The translations under genes and the position numbers were made by a program. Of a stretch of 64,000 nucleotides of DNA, positions 15,688 through 24,195 are shown piece by piece; within the stretch, counting starts at the first letter, position 1, and the number at the start of each line of letters is the position of its first letter. The notes beneath the pieces were generated by a model. That model was not told the DNA's origin. It was given only the letters and a program-made list of their open reading frames with translations, and did no database searches. Source of the DNA: Chromatiaceae bacterium (GTDB taxonomy: Bacteria > Pseudomonadota > Gammaproteobacteria > Chromatiales > Chromatiaceae); NCBI GenBank assembly GCA_024235395.1, contig JACKMK010000002.1, positions 806,001-870,000 on the forward strand, given 5' to 3'.

Positions 15688-17046
15688 TCAGCGCGAGACC
15701 AACGTCATCAGCCGGTCGCCCCGGCGCAATCGGATCTGATTCACGCCGCCCTGGGCGGCATCGTGCAATTCGCCGAGTGTCCGCACCCGGACACGGTTGA
15801 CCTGAAACAGCACGTCACCGGCGCGCAGGCCGCTGTTCCACGCGGTGCTGTCTTCGTCCACCCGGCCGATCGCGATCCCCGGATTCCTGCCCAGACCCGA
15901 TTCGTCGACGACCTCGCCGAGCAGTGCCCCGTCGAAACGGGAATGCACCTGGCCGCCGCTGACGTAACCCTCGAACGGATCGGCGATCCGCGCCGCGAGT
16001 CGCTGACTCCGGCCGTCACGCAGAATGTCGAGATTGACCTGGTCGCCAACACGCATCAGCGCGAACTGGGTGTGCAGATCGGTCGCACTGCGTACCGTGT
16101 GCTCGTTCAGATGCACGATCAGGTCGCCTGCGCGCAGGCCGGCGCGTGCGGCTGAAGAGTCCGGCTCCACGCCGGTAACGACTGCACCTTTGCTATCGGG
16201 AGGCAAGTGCAGGGCGCGCGCCAGGTCGGGGGTGAGATTCTGGGTCGATACGCCGAAGGTGCCGCGTTGTACACCACCGAACTCGACGATCTGGCGCCTG
16301 ATGGCCGCGGCCATGTTGATCGGGATCGCGAACCCGATGCCGACGTTGCCGCCGCTCGGCGCCAGGATCGCGGTATTGATGCCGACCAGTTCACCGCGCA
16401 GGTTGACCAGGGGCCCACCGGAATTGCCGGGGTTGATCGAGGCGTCCGTCTGGATGAAGTTCTCATAGCCTTCGATACCGAGACCGCTGCGTCCCAGTGC
16501 GCTCACGATGCCCGAGGTCACGGTCTGGTTCAGGCCGAAGGGATTGCCGATCGCCACCACGAAATCGCCGACGCGCAATGCATTCGAATCCGCCAGAGGA
16601 ACCGCGACCAGGTCGTCGGACGCGACCTGTAGCAGCGCGACATCGGTTTCGGGGTCGGTGCCGAGGAGTTCCGCCTTCAGCTCCCGCCCGTCGTGCAGGG
16701 TGACGTAGATCTCGTCTGCCTGCTCGATGACATGGTGATTGGTCAGGATGTGTCCCAGGCGCGCGTCGACGATCACGCCCGATCCCAGGCTCTGGTTGCG
16801 TTTCTTGCGGGTCTCGCTGGGCAGTTCGAAGAACCAGCGGAAGAATGGATCGCGCAGCAGCGGGTGGTTTTCGGCACGCACCACGCTGACCGTTGAGATG
16901 TTGACCACGGCCGGTGTCACTTTCTCGAGCATCGGCGCGAGGCTCGGCAACGCCTGGCCGTCCATCTCGGCGGGCAGCGCGGCCCATGCCGGCAGGGTGC
17001 CGAACAGGCACAGACACATCAGCAGCACATGGCCTGTCTGGCGCAT
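15688..17046 (-). CDS. Periplasmic serine protease, DegP/DegQ (MucD) family
   Basis: This HtrA-type protease degrades or refolds damaged periplasmic proteins. The 452-residue protein starts with a Sec signal (hydrophobic stretch about residues 6-22, ending AWA-A). A trypsin-like domain follows with the triad seen as His in LTNHHVIEQ, Asp in DPETDVALL and Ser in NPGNSGGPL. Two PDZ domains follow, about residues 255-345 and 360-450. The ATG at 17046 is preferred over an earlier in-frame ATG at 17109 because it begins the signal peptide and follows GGAG. It lies 71 bp after a small heat-shock gene in the same direction, so both could share stress control. Confidence 0.93.
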   Translation of the reverse strand: MRQTGHVLLMCLCLFGTLPAWAALPAEMDGQALPSLAPMLEKVTPAVVNISTVSVVRAENHPLLRDPFFRWFFELPSETRKKRNQSLGSGVIVDARLGHILTNHHVIEQADEIYVTLHDGRELKAELLGTDPETDVALLQVASDDLVAVPLADSNALRVGDFVVAIGNPFGLNQTVTSGIVSALGRSGLGIEGYENFIQTDASINPGNSGGPLVNLRGELVGINTAILAPSGGNVGIGFAIPINMAAAIRRQIVEFGGVQRGTFGVSTQNLTPDLARALHLPPDSKGAVVTGVEPDSSAARAGLRAGDLIVHLNEHTVRSATDLHTQFALMRVGDQVNLDILRDGRSQRLAARIADPFEGYVSGGQVHSRFDGALLGEVVDESGLGRNPGIAIGRVDEDSTAWNSGLRAGDVLFQVNRVRVRTLGELHDAAQGGVNQIRLRRGDRLMTLVSR

Positions 17047-17117
17047 GGAAGCGTGACTCCTTCGTTTGCCCCCGGGCGATCTTGCGACCGCCAGGGGGCG
17101 TCGACTCAAAGGCTCTG

Positions 17118-17573
17118 TCAGGCCGCTTCGACCTTGCTCTCGATGAGTTTCTCTTCGCTGCCGCGGATCTGGATGCGCCGCGGCTTCATCGAATCCGGTA
17201 CCTCGCGTACCAGGTCGATGTGCAGCAGGCCGTCCTTCAGTTCAGCGCCGTCCACGCGCACGTAGTCCGCGAGTTGGTAGCTGCGCTCGAAGTTGCGGTT
17301 GGCGATGCCACGGTGCAGGAACCGGCGGTCGGCAACATCGGCGTCCTTCTTGCCGGTGACCGTCAACCGATTCTCCTTCACCTCGATGTCGATCTCGTCC
17401 GCGGTGAAGCCGGCGACGGCCATGCTGATCCGGTACTGGTCCTCGCCGGTCAGTTCGATGTTGTACGGGGGGTAACCACCGGCCTCGGCGCGATTTGCCG
17501 TCTCAAGGGCGTGAGCGAGGCGGTCGAAACCGATGGCGGTGCGGAACAGCGGGGTGAAATCAAAAGTCGTCAT
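17118..17573 (-). CDS. ibpA: Small heat-shock protein, Hsp20/IbpA family
   Basis: The 151-residue protein begins MTTFDFTPLFRTAIGFDRL, the typical IbpA N-terminus. It has a full alpha-crystallin domain from about residue 34 (PPYNIELTGEDQYRISMAV) to about 130, including the RRFLHRGIA and ERSYQLAD segments. It holds unfolding proteins for later refolding by DnaK/ClpB. The ATG at 17573 follows GAGGA; an upstream in-frame ATG at 17591 is inside the leader hairpin. A sigma-32 promoter and a ROSE-like hairpin precede it, so it is probably controlled by heat both at transcription and translation. Confidence 0.93.
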   Translation of the reverse strand: MTTFDFTPLFRTAIGFDRLAHALETANRAEAGGYPPYNIELTGEDQYRISMAVAGFTADEIDIEVKENRLTVTGKKDADVADRRFLHRGIANRNFERSYQLADYVRVDGAELKDGLLHIDLVREVPDSMKPRRIQIRGSEEKLIESKVEAA

Positions 17574-17575
17574 GG

Positions 17576-17601
17576 TTTTGTCCTCATGCAAAGCAACAAA
17601 A
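17576..17601 (-). promoter_or_regulatory. ROSE-like RNA thermometer hairpin over the hsp20 ribosome-binding site
   Basis: On the transcript, UUUUG-UUGCU pairs with AGGA-CAAAA across a 7-base loop. The Shine-Dalgarno AGGA is paired with the UUGCU box with one bulged G, which is the conserved arrangement of ROSE thermometers (U-U/C-G-C-U opposite the Shine-Dalgarno). A second hairpin lies just upstream (17609-17628). The start codon is two bases after the stem. Melting on heating would free the site. Confidence 0.7.
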
Positions 17602-17661
17602 TAGAAAAGGCGTTCGTAACGAACCGCCGTTGCACGGGCCCGTGAAGCACCCGTGGCGGGG

Positions 17662-17689
17662 AGATAGGGGCGGCCGGATGCTTTTCAAG
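17662..17689 (-). promoter_or_regulatory. Sigma-32 heat-shock promoter of hsp20
   Basis: Read on the minus strand, CTTGAAA is followed by 13 bases and CCCTATCT. This fits the heat-shock consensus CTTGAAA / CCCCATNT with one mismatch and an ideal spacer. It overlaps the last codons of the upstream P-type ATPase gene. The predicted leader is about 80 bases long and contains the thermometer hairpin. Confidence 0.75.
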
Positions 17690-20414
17690 AGGTCGGTCGG
17701 CGGCGTGGCAATCGGCGCACGGCGAGTTTCTCGAGTTCGACCAGCCATAGAACGCTCGATCCGACCAGGACGATCAGACCCCAGACCCCGGGCGCCAGCG
17801 GCGCGGTGCCGAACAGTGCATGGCTCAGCGGCAGGTAGGTGAAGCCGAGCTGGAACAGCACCAGTATGGCCACGGCCACCAGCACGTATCGATTGCCGAG
17901 CAGGCCATCGCGGCTCAACACGGGTTCGACGATGAAGCGCGAGTTGAACAGATAGAAGATCTCGAACATCACCAGGGTGTTGACCGCCACGGTGCGCGCG
18001 TGCGCGATGTCGGACCCGCGTCCTATGTCCCAGATGAACAGCCCGAAGGTGCCGGCGACCAGGATCAGCGCGACGAACAGGATGCGCCACAGGAACAGCG
18101 GCGTGAGCACCGGCATGCGCGGGTCGCGCGGCGGTCGCCGCATGATGCCGCGCTCCGGTGGCTCGAATGCCAGCGCGAGCGCCAGCGTGGCGGCGGTGAT
18201 CATGTTGACCCACAGGATTTGCACCGGGGTCAGGGGAAACGCCTCGAAACCGAGCAGGATCGCGAACAGGATCACCAGCGCCTCGCCGCCGTTGGTCGGC
18301 AGGATGAACAGTATCGCCTTGCGCAGGTTGTCGTAGACCGTGCGTCCCTCCCTGATCGCGTTGACGATGGTCGCGAAGTTGTCGTCGGTCAGCACCATCT
18401 CGGCCGATTCCTTCGCGACCTCGGTCCCGCTCCGCCCCATCGCGACACCGACATCGGCGCGTCGCAACGCGGGGGCGTCGTTGACCCCGTCTCCGGTCAT
18501 CGCGACCACGCGACCGTGCGACTGCAGCAGCTGCACCAGGCGCAGCTTGTGTTCCGGCGTCACGCGGGCATAGACATCGATGTCCTCGACCCGGGCGCTC
18601 AGCTCGCTGTCGGTCATCGACGCGATGTCCTGGCCGGCGAGCACTTCGGCGGTATTGCGTACGCCGATCTGGGCGGCGATCGCACGCGCAGTGACACGGT
18701 GATCGCCGGTGATCATCTTGACCCGGATCCCGGCCCCCTGACAGGTCGCGACCGCATCGATCGCCTCGGGGCGGGGCGGGTCGATCAAACCACACAGGCC
18801 GAGCAGCTGCAGCCCCTGTTCGACGTCGGCGAAACGCAGTTCCTGCGGTTGGCCGTCGGCGTGCTTCATCGCCACGGCGATCACCCGATACCCTTGTTCA
18901 CCCAGTCGCTCCATGCGCGCCTCCCAGGCCGCCACGTCGAGGGAAGCGCCGGCCGGGTGCGTCGCCGACCATTCCGCGCTGCAGTGTTGCAGCACCTGTT
19001 CGGGCGCACCTTTGACGAACAGGAACGATTGCCCGTCGTGACTGTGGTGCAGCGTCGCCATGAACTTGTGTGCCGTGTCGAACGGGATCAGGTCGGTTCT
19101 CGGGTAGCGCTGCGCCTCGAGGTCGGGGTCGAGACCGGCCTTGATCGCCGCTACACCGAGCGCGGCCTCCATCGGATCGCCCTGGATGACCCAGCGTCCG
19201 TGCTGGTTGTGCACACTCGCGTCATTGCACAGCAGCAGCGCACGCAGGCTCTGCACCGCGCCGGCGTGCGTCTGCGGATCGATCTCCCGGCCATCCTGGC
19301 TGAAGCCGCCGTGTGGATCGTAGCCGGTACCGCGGACCTCGAAATCGCCGGTGGGCAGGGCCAGGGCCCGCACGGTCATCTCGTTGCGTGTCAGGGTGCC
19401 GGTCTTGTCCGAGCAGATCACCGACAAGGTACCGAGGGTCTCGACGGCCGGAAGACGGCGGATGATCGCGTTGCTCGACGCCATGCGTTGCACGCCGATC
19501 GCGAGCGTGATGGTCATGATGGCGGGCAGTCCCTCGGGGATCGCGGCCACCGCAAGACCGACCGCGGCGAGGAACATGTCACTGGCGGTGTAGTCGCGCA
19601 CCCAGACGCCGTAGACGAAGCTGAAACCGGCCAGCGCGACGATCCCCAGCGTCAGCCATCGGCCGAACTCGGCCATCTGACGCAACAGCGGCGTCGTGAG
19701 CTGTTCGACCTGTGCGACCAGCGTGCTGATCCGTCCCAGCTCGGTGTCGCGCCCGGTGGCGACCACCACGCCCAGTCCCTGGCCGGCGGTGACCAGGGTG
19801 CCCGAGTACGCCATTGGGCGGCGGTCGGCGAGGACCGCGTGTTCGGCGCAGGCGTGAGCGCTCTTGTCGACTGGCGTCGATTCTCCGGTCAATGCGGCCT
19901 CGTCGATGCGCATGCCGTGTGCGTGCAACAGTCGCAGGTCGGCGGCAATCTTGTCCCCCGCCTGCAAAGGCAGGATGTCGCCCGGCACCAGATCGGCGGT
20001 GTCGAGCGTGACGCGCCGCCCGTCGCGGATGACCAGGGAACGGGATGCGAGCATCTGCCGGATCGCCGCCAGCGCATCCTCTGCCTTGCCTTCCTGGACA
20101 TATCCGATCAGCGCGTTGACCAGCACCACGCCGAGGATCACCGCCGTGTCGACCCAGTGCTGCAGCGACGCGGTGACCCCCGCGGCGCCGAGCAGGACAT
20201 AGATCAGCACGTTGTGGAACTGCGCCAGCAGGCGCATCAGGCGGCTGCGCGGCCGGGTCTGCGGCAACCGGTTGGGTCCGTACTCGGCGAGGCGTCGTGC
20301 CGCCGTGTCCGATTCCAGCCCGGATTCGCGGCTGCCGAGCACTTCGAGCACCTCGGAGGTCGGCATCGCGTGCCACACGGGACTTTGGGTCTCTATCGGC
20401 CTATCCGTGTCCAT
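17685..20414 (-). CDS. P-type cation-transporting ATPase (P2-type)
   Basis: This 909-residue ion pump has all P-type marks: LTGES in the actuator domain, the phosphorylation motif DKTGT at Asp336, KGAPE in the nucleotide-binding domain, TGDGVNDAPAL in the hinge and IPEGLPA in membrane helix 4. Layout and the N-terminal cation-ATPase domain place it in the Ca/Na-type P2 group. In helix 5 the ion-site Glu is kept (Glu708), but helix 6 reads NMITAA where calcium pumps have N-x-x-T-D, so the calcium aspartate is replaced by Ala738. Substrate therefore cannot be assigned. No SD stands out at the first ATG; a later ATG (MPTSEV) is an alternative. Confidence 0.88.
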   Translation of the reverse strand: MDTDRPIETQSPVWHAMPTSEVLEVLGSRESGLESDTAARRLAEYGPNRLPQTRPRSRLMRLLAQFHNVLIYVLLGAAGVTASLQHWVDTAVILGVVLVNALIGYVQEGKAEDALAAIRQMLASRSLVIRDGRRVTLDTADLVPGDILPLQAGDKIAADLRLLHAHGMRIDEAALTGESTPVDKSAHACAEHAVLADRRPMAYSGTLVTAGQGLGVVVATGRDTELGRISTLVAQVEQLTTPLLRQMAEFGRWLTLGIVALAGFSFVYGVWVRDYTASDMFLAAVGLAVAAIPEGLPAIMTITLAIGVQRMASSNAIIRRLPAVETLGTLSVICSDKTGTLTRNEMTVRALALPTGDFEVRGTGYDPHGGFSQDGREIDPQTHAGAVQSLRALLLCNDASVHNQHGRWVIQGDPMEAALGVAAIKAGLDPDLEAQRYPRTDLIPFDTAHKFMATLHHSHDGQSFLFVKGAPEQVLQHCSAEWSATHPAGASLDVAAWEARMERLGEQGYRVIAVAMKHADGQPQELRFADVEQGLQLLGLCGLIDPPRPEAIDAVATCQGAGIRVKMITGDHRVTARAIAAQIGVRNTAEVLAGQDIASMTDSELSARVEDIDVYARVTPEHKLRLVQLLQSHGRVVAMTGDGVNDAPALRRADVGVAMGRSGTEVAKESAEMVLTDDNFATIVNAIREGRTVYDNLRKAILFILPTNGGEALVILFAILLGFEAFPLTPVQILWVNMITAATLALALAFEPPERGIMRRPPRDPRMPVLTPLFLWRILFVALILVAGTFGLFIWDIGRGSDIAHARTVAVNTLVMFEIFYLFNSRFIVEPVLSRDGLLGNRYVLVAVAILVLFQLGFTYLPLSHALFGTAPLAPGVWGLIVLVGSSVLWLVELEKLAVRRLPRRRPTS

Positions 20415-20459
20415 CAGTCTGCCGACTCGAACCTGTGTGGCGGGATGGCCGTTTTTTGA

Positions 20460-20696
20460 TCAGAGCCAGCGCACCAGATAGTAGATCCGCTGGCTCTCCG
20501 ATGAAACCGACGGGCCGTAGACGACCGCCGGATGCAAGCGCCGCTCCGGATCGGCCTTCGCGTGCGCGGCCTCTGCGCTGTCGACGACCGTGACACAGGC
20601 CTCGGGATAACGCTGGCGCGTCTTGCGCGGCGTCTTGATCAGCGCAAAGCGTTCCTGCAGCGAGACGGATTCGGGATCGACGATGACATGCGGCAT
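20460..20696 (-). CDS. Small hypothetical protein (78 aa)
   Basis: The 78-residue soluble protein (starting MPHVIVDPE) is followed 45 bp later by the P-type ATPase on the same strand. It has a compact alpha/beta look, with a basic patch (KTPRKTRQR) and a hydrophobic end (IYYLVRWL). I do not recognise the family. Codon use matches the neighbours. The frame is not overlapped by a better one, so I take it as real. Confidence 0.55.
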   Translation of the reverse strand: MPHVIVDPESVSLQERFALIKTPRKTRQRYPEACVTVVDSAEAAHAKADPERRLHPAVVYGPSVSSESQRIYYLVRWL

Positions 20697-20781
20697 GGTC
20701 CGATGGTAACACCCGACGCCCGGTACGTCGCACGTGCCGGCGGCATTCCTGGAGGGGTTTCGAAAAACGCCCTGTGGCCCA

Positions 20782-22476
20782 CTAGAGGTAGTAGAGCAAC
20801 AGCGAGAGTCCGAGCAGCGAGGCGACCCAGATCACCATGCTGCCGGTTGGCCAGGTGGCAGCCAGCACGCCGTAGGATCCGTGGTGCCGTGACAGGCCCT
20901 GCAGTATCAGGTGCAGTATCCGCATCGCGAAGGCACGCAACGCCCGGTCGATCGGGGCCAGCCTGCGCAGACCGGCCTGTACGGCGTCCGGCACGACGCG
21001 GCGGTAAAACCAATCGGCGTCCAGGTTTACCGAGCGCAGCTCCGGTGGATAGATGCCGGCGAGCTTCAACCAGGTAAAGGCAAGCGCCGAAAACGCCAGC
21101 AGTTGCAGTTGCGCGAGGACGTGGCTGACATCGTACGGCGAATAATCGGTGGCAAATGGCAGCAAGCTGTACAACAGCCCCGGGAAACTGCCGATGGCAA
21201 TGCACAGCGTCGCCGCCAGGGTCATCGCGATCAACATGTTGCGCGGTGGTTCGTGGGCATCCGCGACGAAACGTGAATCATGGGAAAAGAAAGCGAAAAA
21301 CGGGATCTTGATCCCGGCGTGGTGGAACACACCCGCGGAGGCGAACAGCAGTGCCAGCCAGACGAAGGAATAACCCTCGCTGATCGCCGCGCTGACCACC
21401 ATTGACTTGCTGACGAAACCGCTGAACAGCGGGAAAGCCGAAATGGATGCCGCGCCAACCATGCAGAGCATCGTGGTCTTCGGCATCTTCTTGTACAGAC
21501 CGCCGAGTTCGGAACCACGTATCTCACCGGTGACGTGCAGCACGGCACCCATGCTCATGAACAGCAAGCCCTTGAAGATCACGTCGTTGAACGCATGCGC
21601 GACCGCACCATTGAGCGCCAGTTCCGTGCCGATGCCGATGCCGACCACCATGAAGCCGAGCTGGTTGATCAGGCTGTATGCGAGCACGCGGCGTAGGTCG
21701 TTCTCGATCACCGCGTAGAAGATCGGAAAGCAGGTCATCAGGGCCCCGATGTAGACCAGCAGCTCGGTACCTGCGAAACCGCGTGCCAGCGCATAGATCG
21801 CGACCTTGGTCGTGAAGGCACTGAGGAACACGGTACCGGTGGCGGTCGCCTCGGGATAGGCGTCGGTCAGCCAGCCGTGCAACATCGGGAATGCGCTCTT
21901 GATGCCGAACGCAATGAAGATCAGCCAGCCACCCGGCGCGTCCAGGCCGATGTGGTCGAACGCAAGGCCCTGTCCGGCCTGCGCATAAAGGATGACCCCG
22001 GCGAGCAACAGCACCCCCGATCCGATCTGCACCACCAGGTAACGGATGCCGGCGGCGAGTGCACGTTCGTTGCGGCGGGCGAAGATCAGGCCTGCCGAGG
22101 TCAACGCAAGCAGCTCCCAGTAGATGAACAGCGTCAGCAGGTCGCCAGCGAACACGGCGCCGACCGCGCTGCCGGCATAGGCCAGCGCCGTGGTGTCCTG
22201 AAGACGGTCCCTGAGATGCAATGCGAAGAGCACCCCGATGAACGCCGCGAGGTGGAACAGGTAGGCGAACAGGATGGCGAGCCCGTCGACCCGCACCGGC
22301 GTGAGGCTGTATCCGAGCATCACGACCTGGGTGGTGGTGCCCGGTTCCAACTGGTAGACGCCATAGGCGCCCAGCAAGGGTGCAGCGAGCATCACCGCGG
22401 CACGTAGGTGGCCGCGGACGAACAGCGTCAGCAAGGCGCCCAGAAAAAGCGGTAGCGCGGGTGAGGCGTCAAGCAT
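20782..22476 (-). CDS. mrpD: Mrp-type antiporter subunit D homologue (third copy, ND5-like tail)
   Basis: This 564-residue membrane protein of the proton-conducting ND2/ND4/MrpD family has about 14 hydrophobic segments. Key charged residues of proton-pumping subunits are kept: Glu in IYWELLAL, Lys in GIKSAFPML, Lys in FTTKVAIY and Lys in GFVSKSMV. After the core a long amphipathic C-terminal stretch (DADWFYRR and on) and a last membrane helix resemble those of ND5/hydrogenase-type subunits. It is the last gene of the Mrp-like operon and overlaps the small membrane protein gene by 8 bp. Its exact part in the antiporter is inferred. Confidence 0.85.
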   Translation of the reverse strand: MLDASPALPLFLGALLTLFVRGHLRAAVMLAAPLLGAYGVYQLEPGTTTQVVMLGYSLTPVRVDGLAILFAYLFHLAAFIGVLFALHLRDRLQDTTALAYAGSAVGAVFAGDLLTLFIYWELLALTSAGLIFARRNERALAAGIRYLVVQIGSGVLLLAGVILYAQAGQGLAFDHIGLDAPGGWLIFIAFGIKSAFPMLHGWLTDAYPEATATGTVFLSAFTTKVAIYALARGFAGTELLVYIGALMTCFPIFYAVIENDLRRVLAYSLINQLGFMVVGIGIGTELALNGAVAHAFNDVIFKGLLFMSMGAVLHVTGEIRGSELGGLYKKMPKTTMLCMVGAASISAFPLFSGFVSKSMVVSAAISEGYSFVWLALLFASAGVFHHAGIKIPFFAFFSHDSRFVADAHEPPRNMLIAMTLAATLCIAIGSFPGLLYSLLPFATDYSPYDVSHVLAQLQLLAFSALAFTWLKLAGIYPPELRSVNLDADWFYRRVVPDAVQAGLRRLAPIDRALRAFAMRILHLILQGLSRHHGSYGVLAATWPTGSMVIWVASLLGLSLLLYYL

Positions 22477-22744
22477 CGCCGTCCTCGCCGTGATCGTCGT
22501 AGTAGCACTCGTCGCGTTTCAACAGCGTGCGCAGTTCCTTGGCCAGCAGTACCAGCAGGACGCAGGCGACGAACCCGTACAAGGCGTAGAAACCGAACAC
22601 GTCCTCCCAGGGATGGACGACGTGCCGGTGCAATATCAGATCGAGGCCGATCAGCACGATGCACAGTGCAACCAGTCCTCGCACCACGCGGCGGACGTTG
22701 CGCGGTTCATCGAACAGGTAGCGTCGCTGCCGGTCGCCGCTCAT
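22469..22744 (-). CDS. Small two-helix membrane protein within Mrp-like operon
   Basis: This 91-residue protein starts MSGDRQRRYLF. It has two membrane segments (about residues 22-40 and 52-70) and a charged tail rich in Asp, Glu and His (YYDDHGEDGDA). The start overlaps the preceding antiporter gene by 4 bp and the stop overlaps the next one by 8 bp, so it is almost certainly co-translated with the antiporter. It is not one of the standard Mrp subunits and I do not recognise the family. A structural or ion-sensing accessory subunit is a guess. Confidence 0.65.
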   Translation of the reverse strand: MSGDRQRRYLFDEPRNVRRVVRGLVALCIVLIGLDLILHRHVVHPWEDVFGFYALYGFVACVLLVLLAKELRTLLKRDECYYDDHGEDGDA

Positions 22745-24195
22745 CGTGTGATCTCCCCGGCCACCTGATACACGGGGTCGGCCCAAAAGAACAGCGCCAC
22801 GCATCCGACCGCAGTCACTCCGATCGCGATCAGGCTGGCCAGGGGTGCCTCCCGGATACCGTCCTGCGCCGCGGTCGGCTTGCGGAAAAAACCACGCACC
22901 GGGATGGACACCAGGTAGGCTACGTTCAACAGCGAACTCAACAGCAATACCGCGGTCAACAGCCAGGCGCCGGTGTCCAGCGTGCCCTGTACCAGCACCC
23001 ATTTGCTCCAGGTGCCGCCCAGTGGCGGTAGTCCGACGATCGACAATGCGCCCACCAGAAATGCAAACATCGTCAGCGGCATGCGCCGACCCAGGCCGTC
23101 CAGTTCGCTGACCCGGGTCTTGTGCGCGGCGACCAGGATCGCCCCGGCGCAGAAGAACAGGGTGATCTTGCCGAATGCGTGCATCACGATGTGCATGCTG
23201 CCGCCGACCACGCCAGCGGTTGCGCCGAGCATGGCGCCGAGCACGATGTAACCCAGCTGGCTGACCGTCGAATAGGCCAGCCGCGCCTTGAGGTTGTCCC
23301 GGGTCATCGCCACCAGCGAGGCAATCAGGATGGTGAGCGCGGCCAATGCGGCGAGCAGGTCCGCGACCATCAGGTCGGCGATCACGTCGATGCCGAACAG
23401 ATAGACGACCACCTTGAGTATCGTGAATACACCGGCCTTGACGACCGCGACGGCGTGCAACAGTGCGGAGACCGGTGTCGGTGCGACCATCGCTGCCGGA
23501 AGCCAGCGATGAAACGGCATCAGTGCGGCCTTGCCGGTGCCAAATACGTACAAGGCGAGCAGCACGCCCAGCATGACGCCGTCGACCTGGCCGTCGAACA
23601 CCCCGCCACGGGTGAACTCCAGGGTCCCGGTCAACTGCCAGGTCCACACGGTCGCAAGCAGCAGCAGGCTCACCGAGGTCCCCATCAGTATGCCGAGGTA
23701 CACGCGTCCCGCACGGCGCGCCTCGTCGGTGCCGGCGTGGGTCACCAGCGGATAGGTGGCCACCGTGAGGATCTCGTAGAACACGAACAGCGTGAACATG
23801 TTCGCGGCGAAGGCGATCCCCATGGTCGCACCGATCGATACCGCGAAGGCCGCAAAGAAACGCGTCTGGTGCTGTTCGTGGTGGGCGCGCATGTAGCCGA
23901 CCGCGTAGACCGAGGTGACCGGCCACAGGAATCCCGCGACCATCGCGAACAGCAGGCCGAGGGGTTCGGGCTCGAACGCCAACTGCAGTCCGGGAAAGGG
24001 TTCGGCGAGTACCAGGCGTGACGGGTTGTCCCAGTCGAGCGAGCGATACAGGGCCACGACGAGGAGAAAGAGCACGATACCCGAGGCGACGGTCAGCGAT
24101 TCGCGCAGGTTCGGTCTCGCGCGCGCGACGACCACGGCGCACGCCGATATCACCGGCAGCGCGAGAATCCAGGCGAGTAGCGCGACGCCGCTCAA
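22741..24195 (-). CDS. mrpD: Mrp-type antiporter subunit D homologue (second copy)
   Basis: The 484-residue, roughly 14-helix membrane protein keeps the proton-channel residues: Glu in VFYEILTVATYPL, Lys in GTGKAALMPFHRWLP and Lys in GGTWSKWVL. The start is a TTG at 24195, with GGGAGG upstream, overlapping the stop of the previous gene by 4 bases (TTGA). The frame stays open far upstream, but that part is antisense-like and lies over the first MrpD gene. The PFHRWLP-AMVAPTPVSALLHA segment is typical of MrpA/ND5-like and MrpD subunits. It could take the place of the missing MrpA core. Confidence 0.85.
   Translation of the reverse strand: MSGVALLAWILALPVISACAVVVARARPNLRESLTVASGIVLFLLVVALYRSLDWDNPSRLVLAEPFPGLQLAFEPEPLGLLFAMVAGFLWPVTSVYAVGYMRAHHEQHQTRFFAAFAVSIGATMGIAFAANMFTLFVFYEILTVATYPLVTHAGTDEARRAGRVYLGILMGTSVSLLLLATVWTWQLTGTLEFTRGGVFDGQVDGVMLGVLLALYVFGTGKAALMPFHRWLPAAMVAPTPVSALLHAVAVVKAGVFTILKVVVYLFGIDVIADLMVADLLAALAALTILIASLVAMTRDNLKARLAYSTVSQLGYIVLGAMLGATAGVVGGSMHIVMHAFGKITLFFCAGAILVAAHKTRVSELDGLGRRMPLTMFAFLVGALSIVGLPPLGGTWSKWVLVQGTLDTGAWLLTAVLLLSSLLNVAYLVSIPVRGFFRKPTAAQDGIREAPLASLIAIGVTAVGCVALFFWADPVYQVAGEITR

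Noticed and set aside
17820..20459. Very long open frame on the plus strand opposite the P-type ATPase gene
   Set aside because: It is an antisense shadow in G+C-rich DNA: its protein is rich in Arg, His, Asp and Gln with no motif, while the minus-strand frame has all P-type ATPase motifs.
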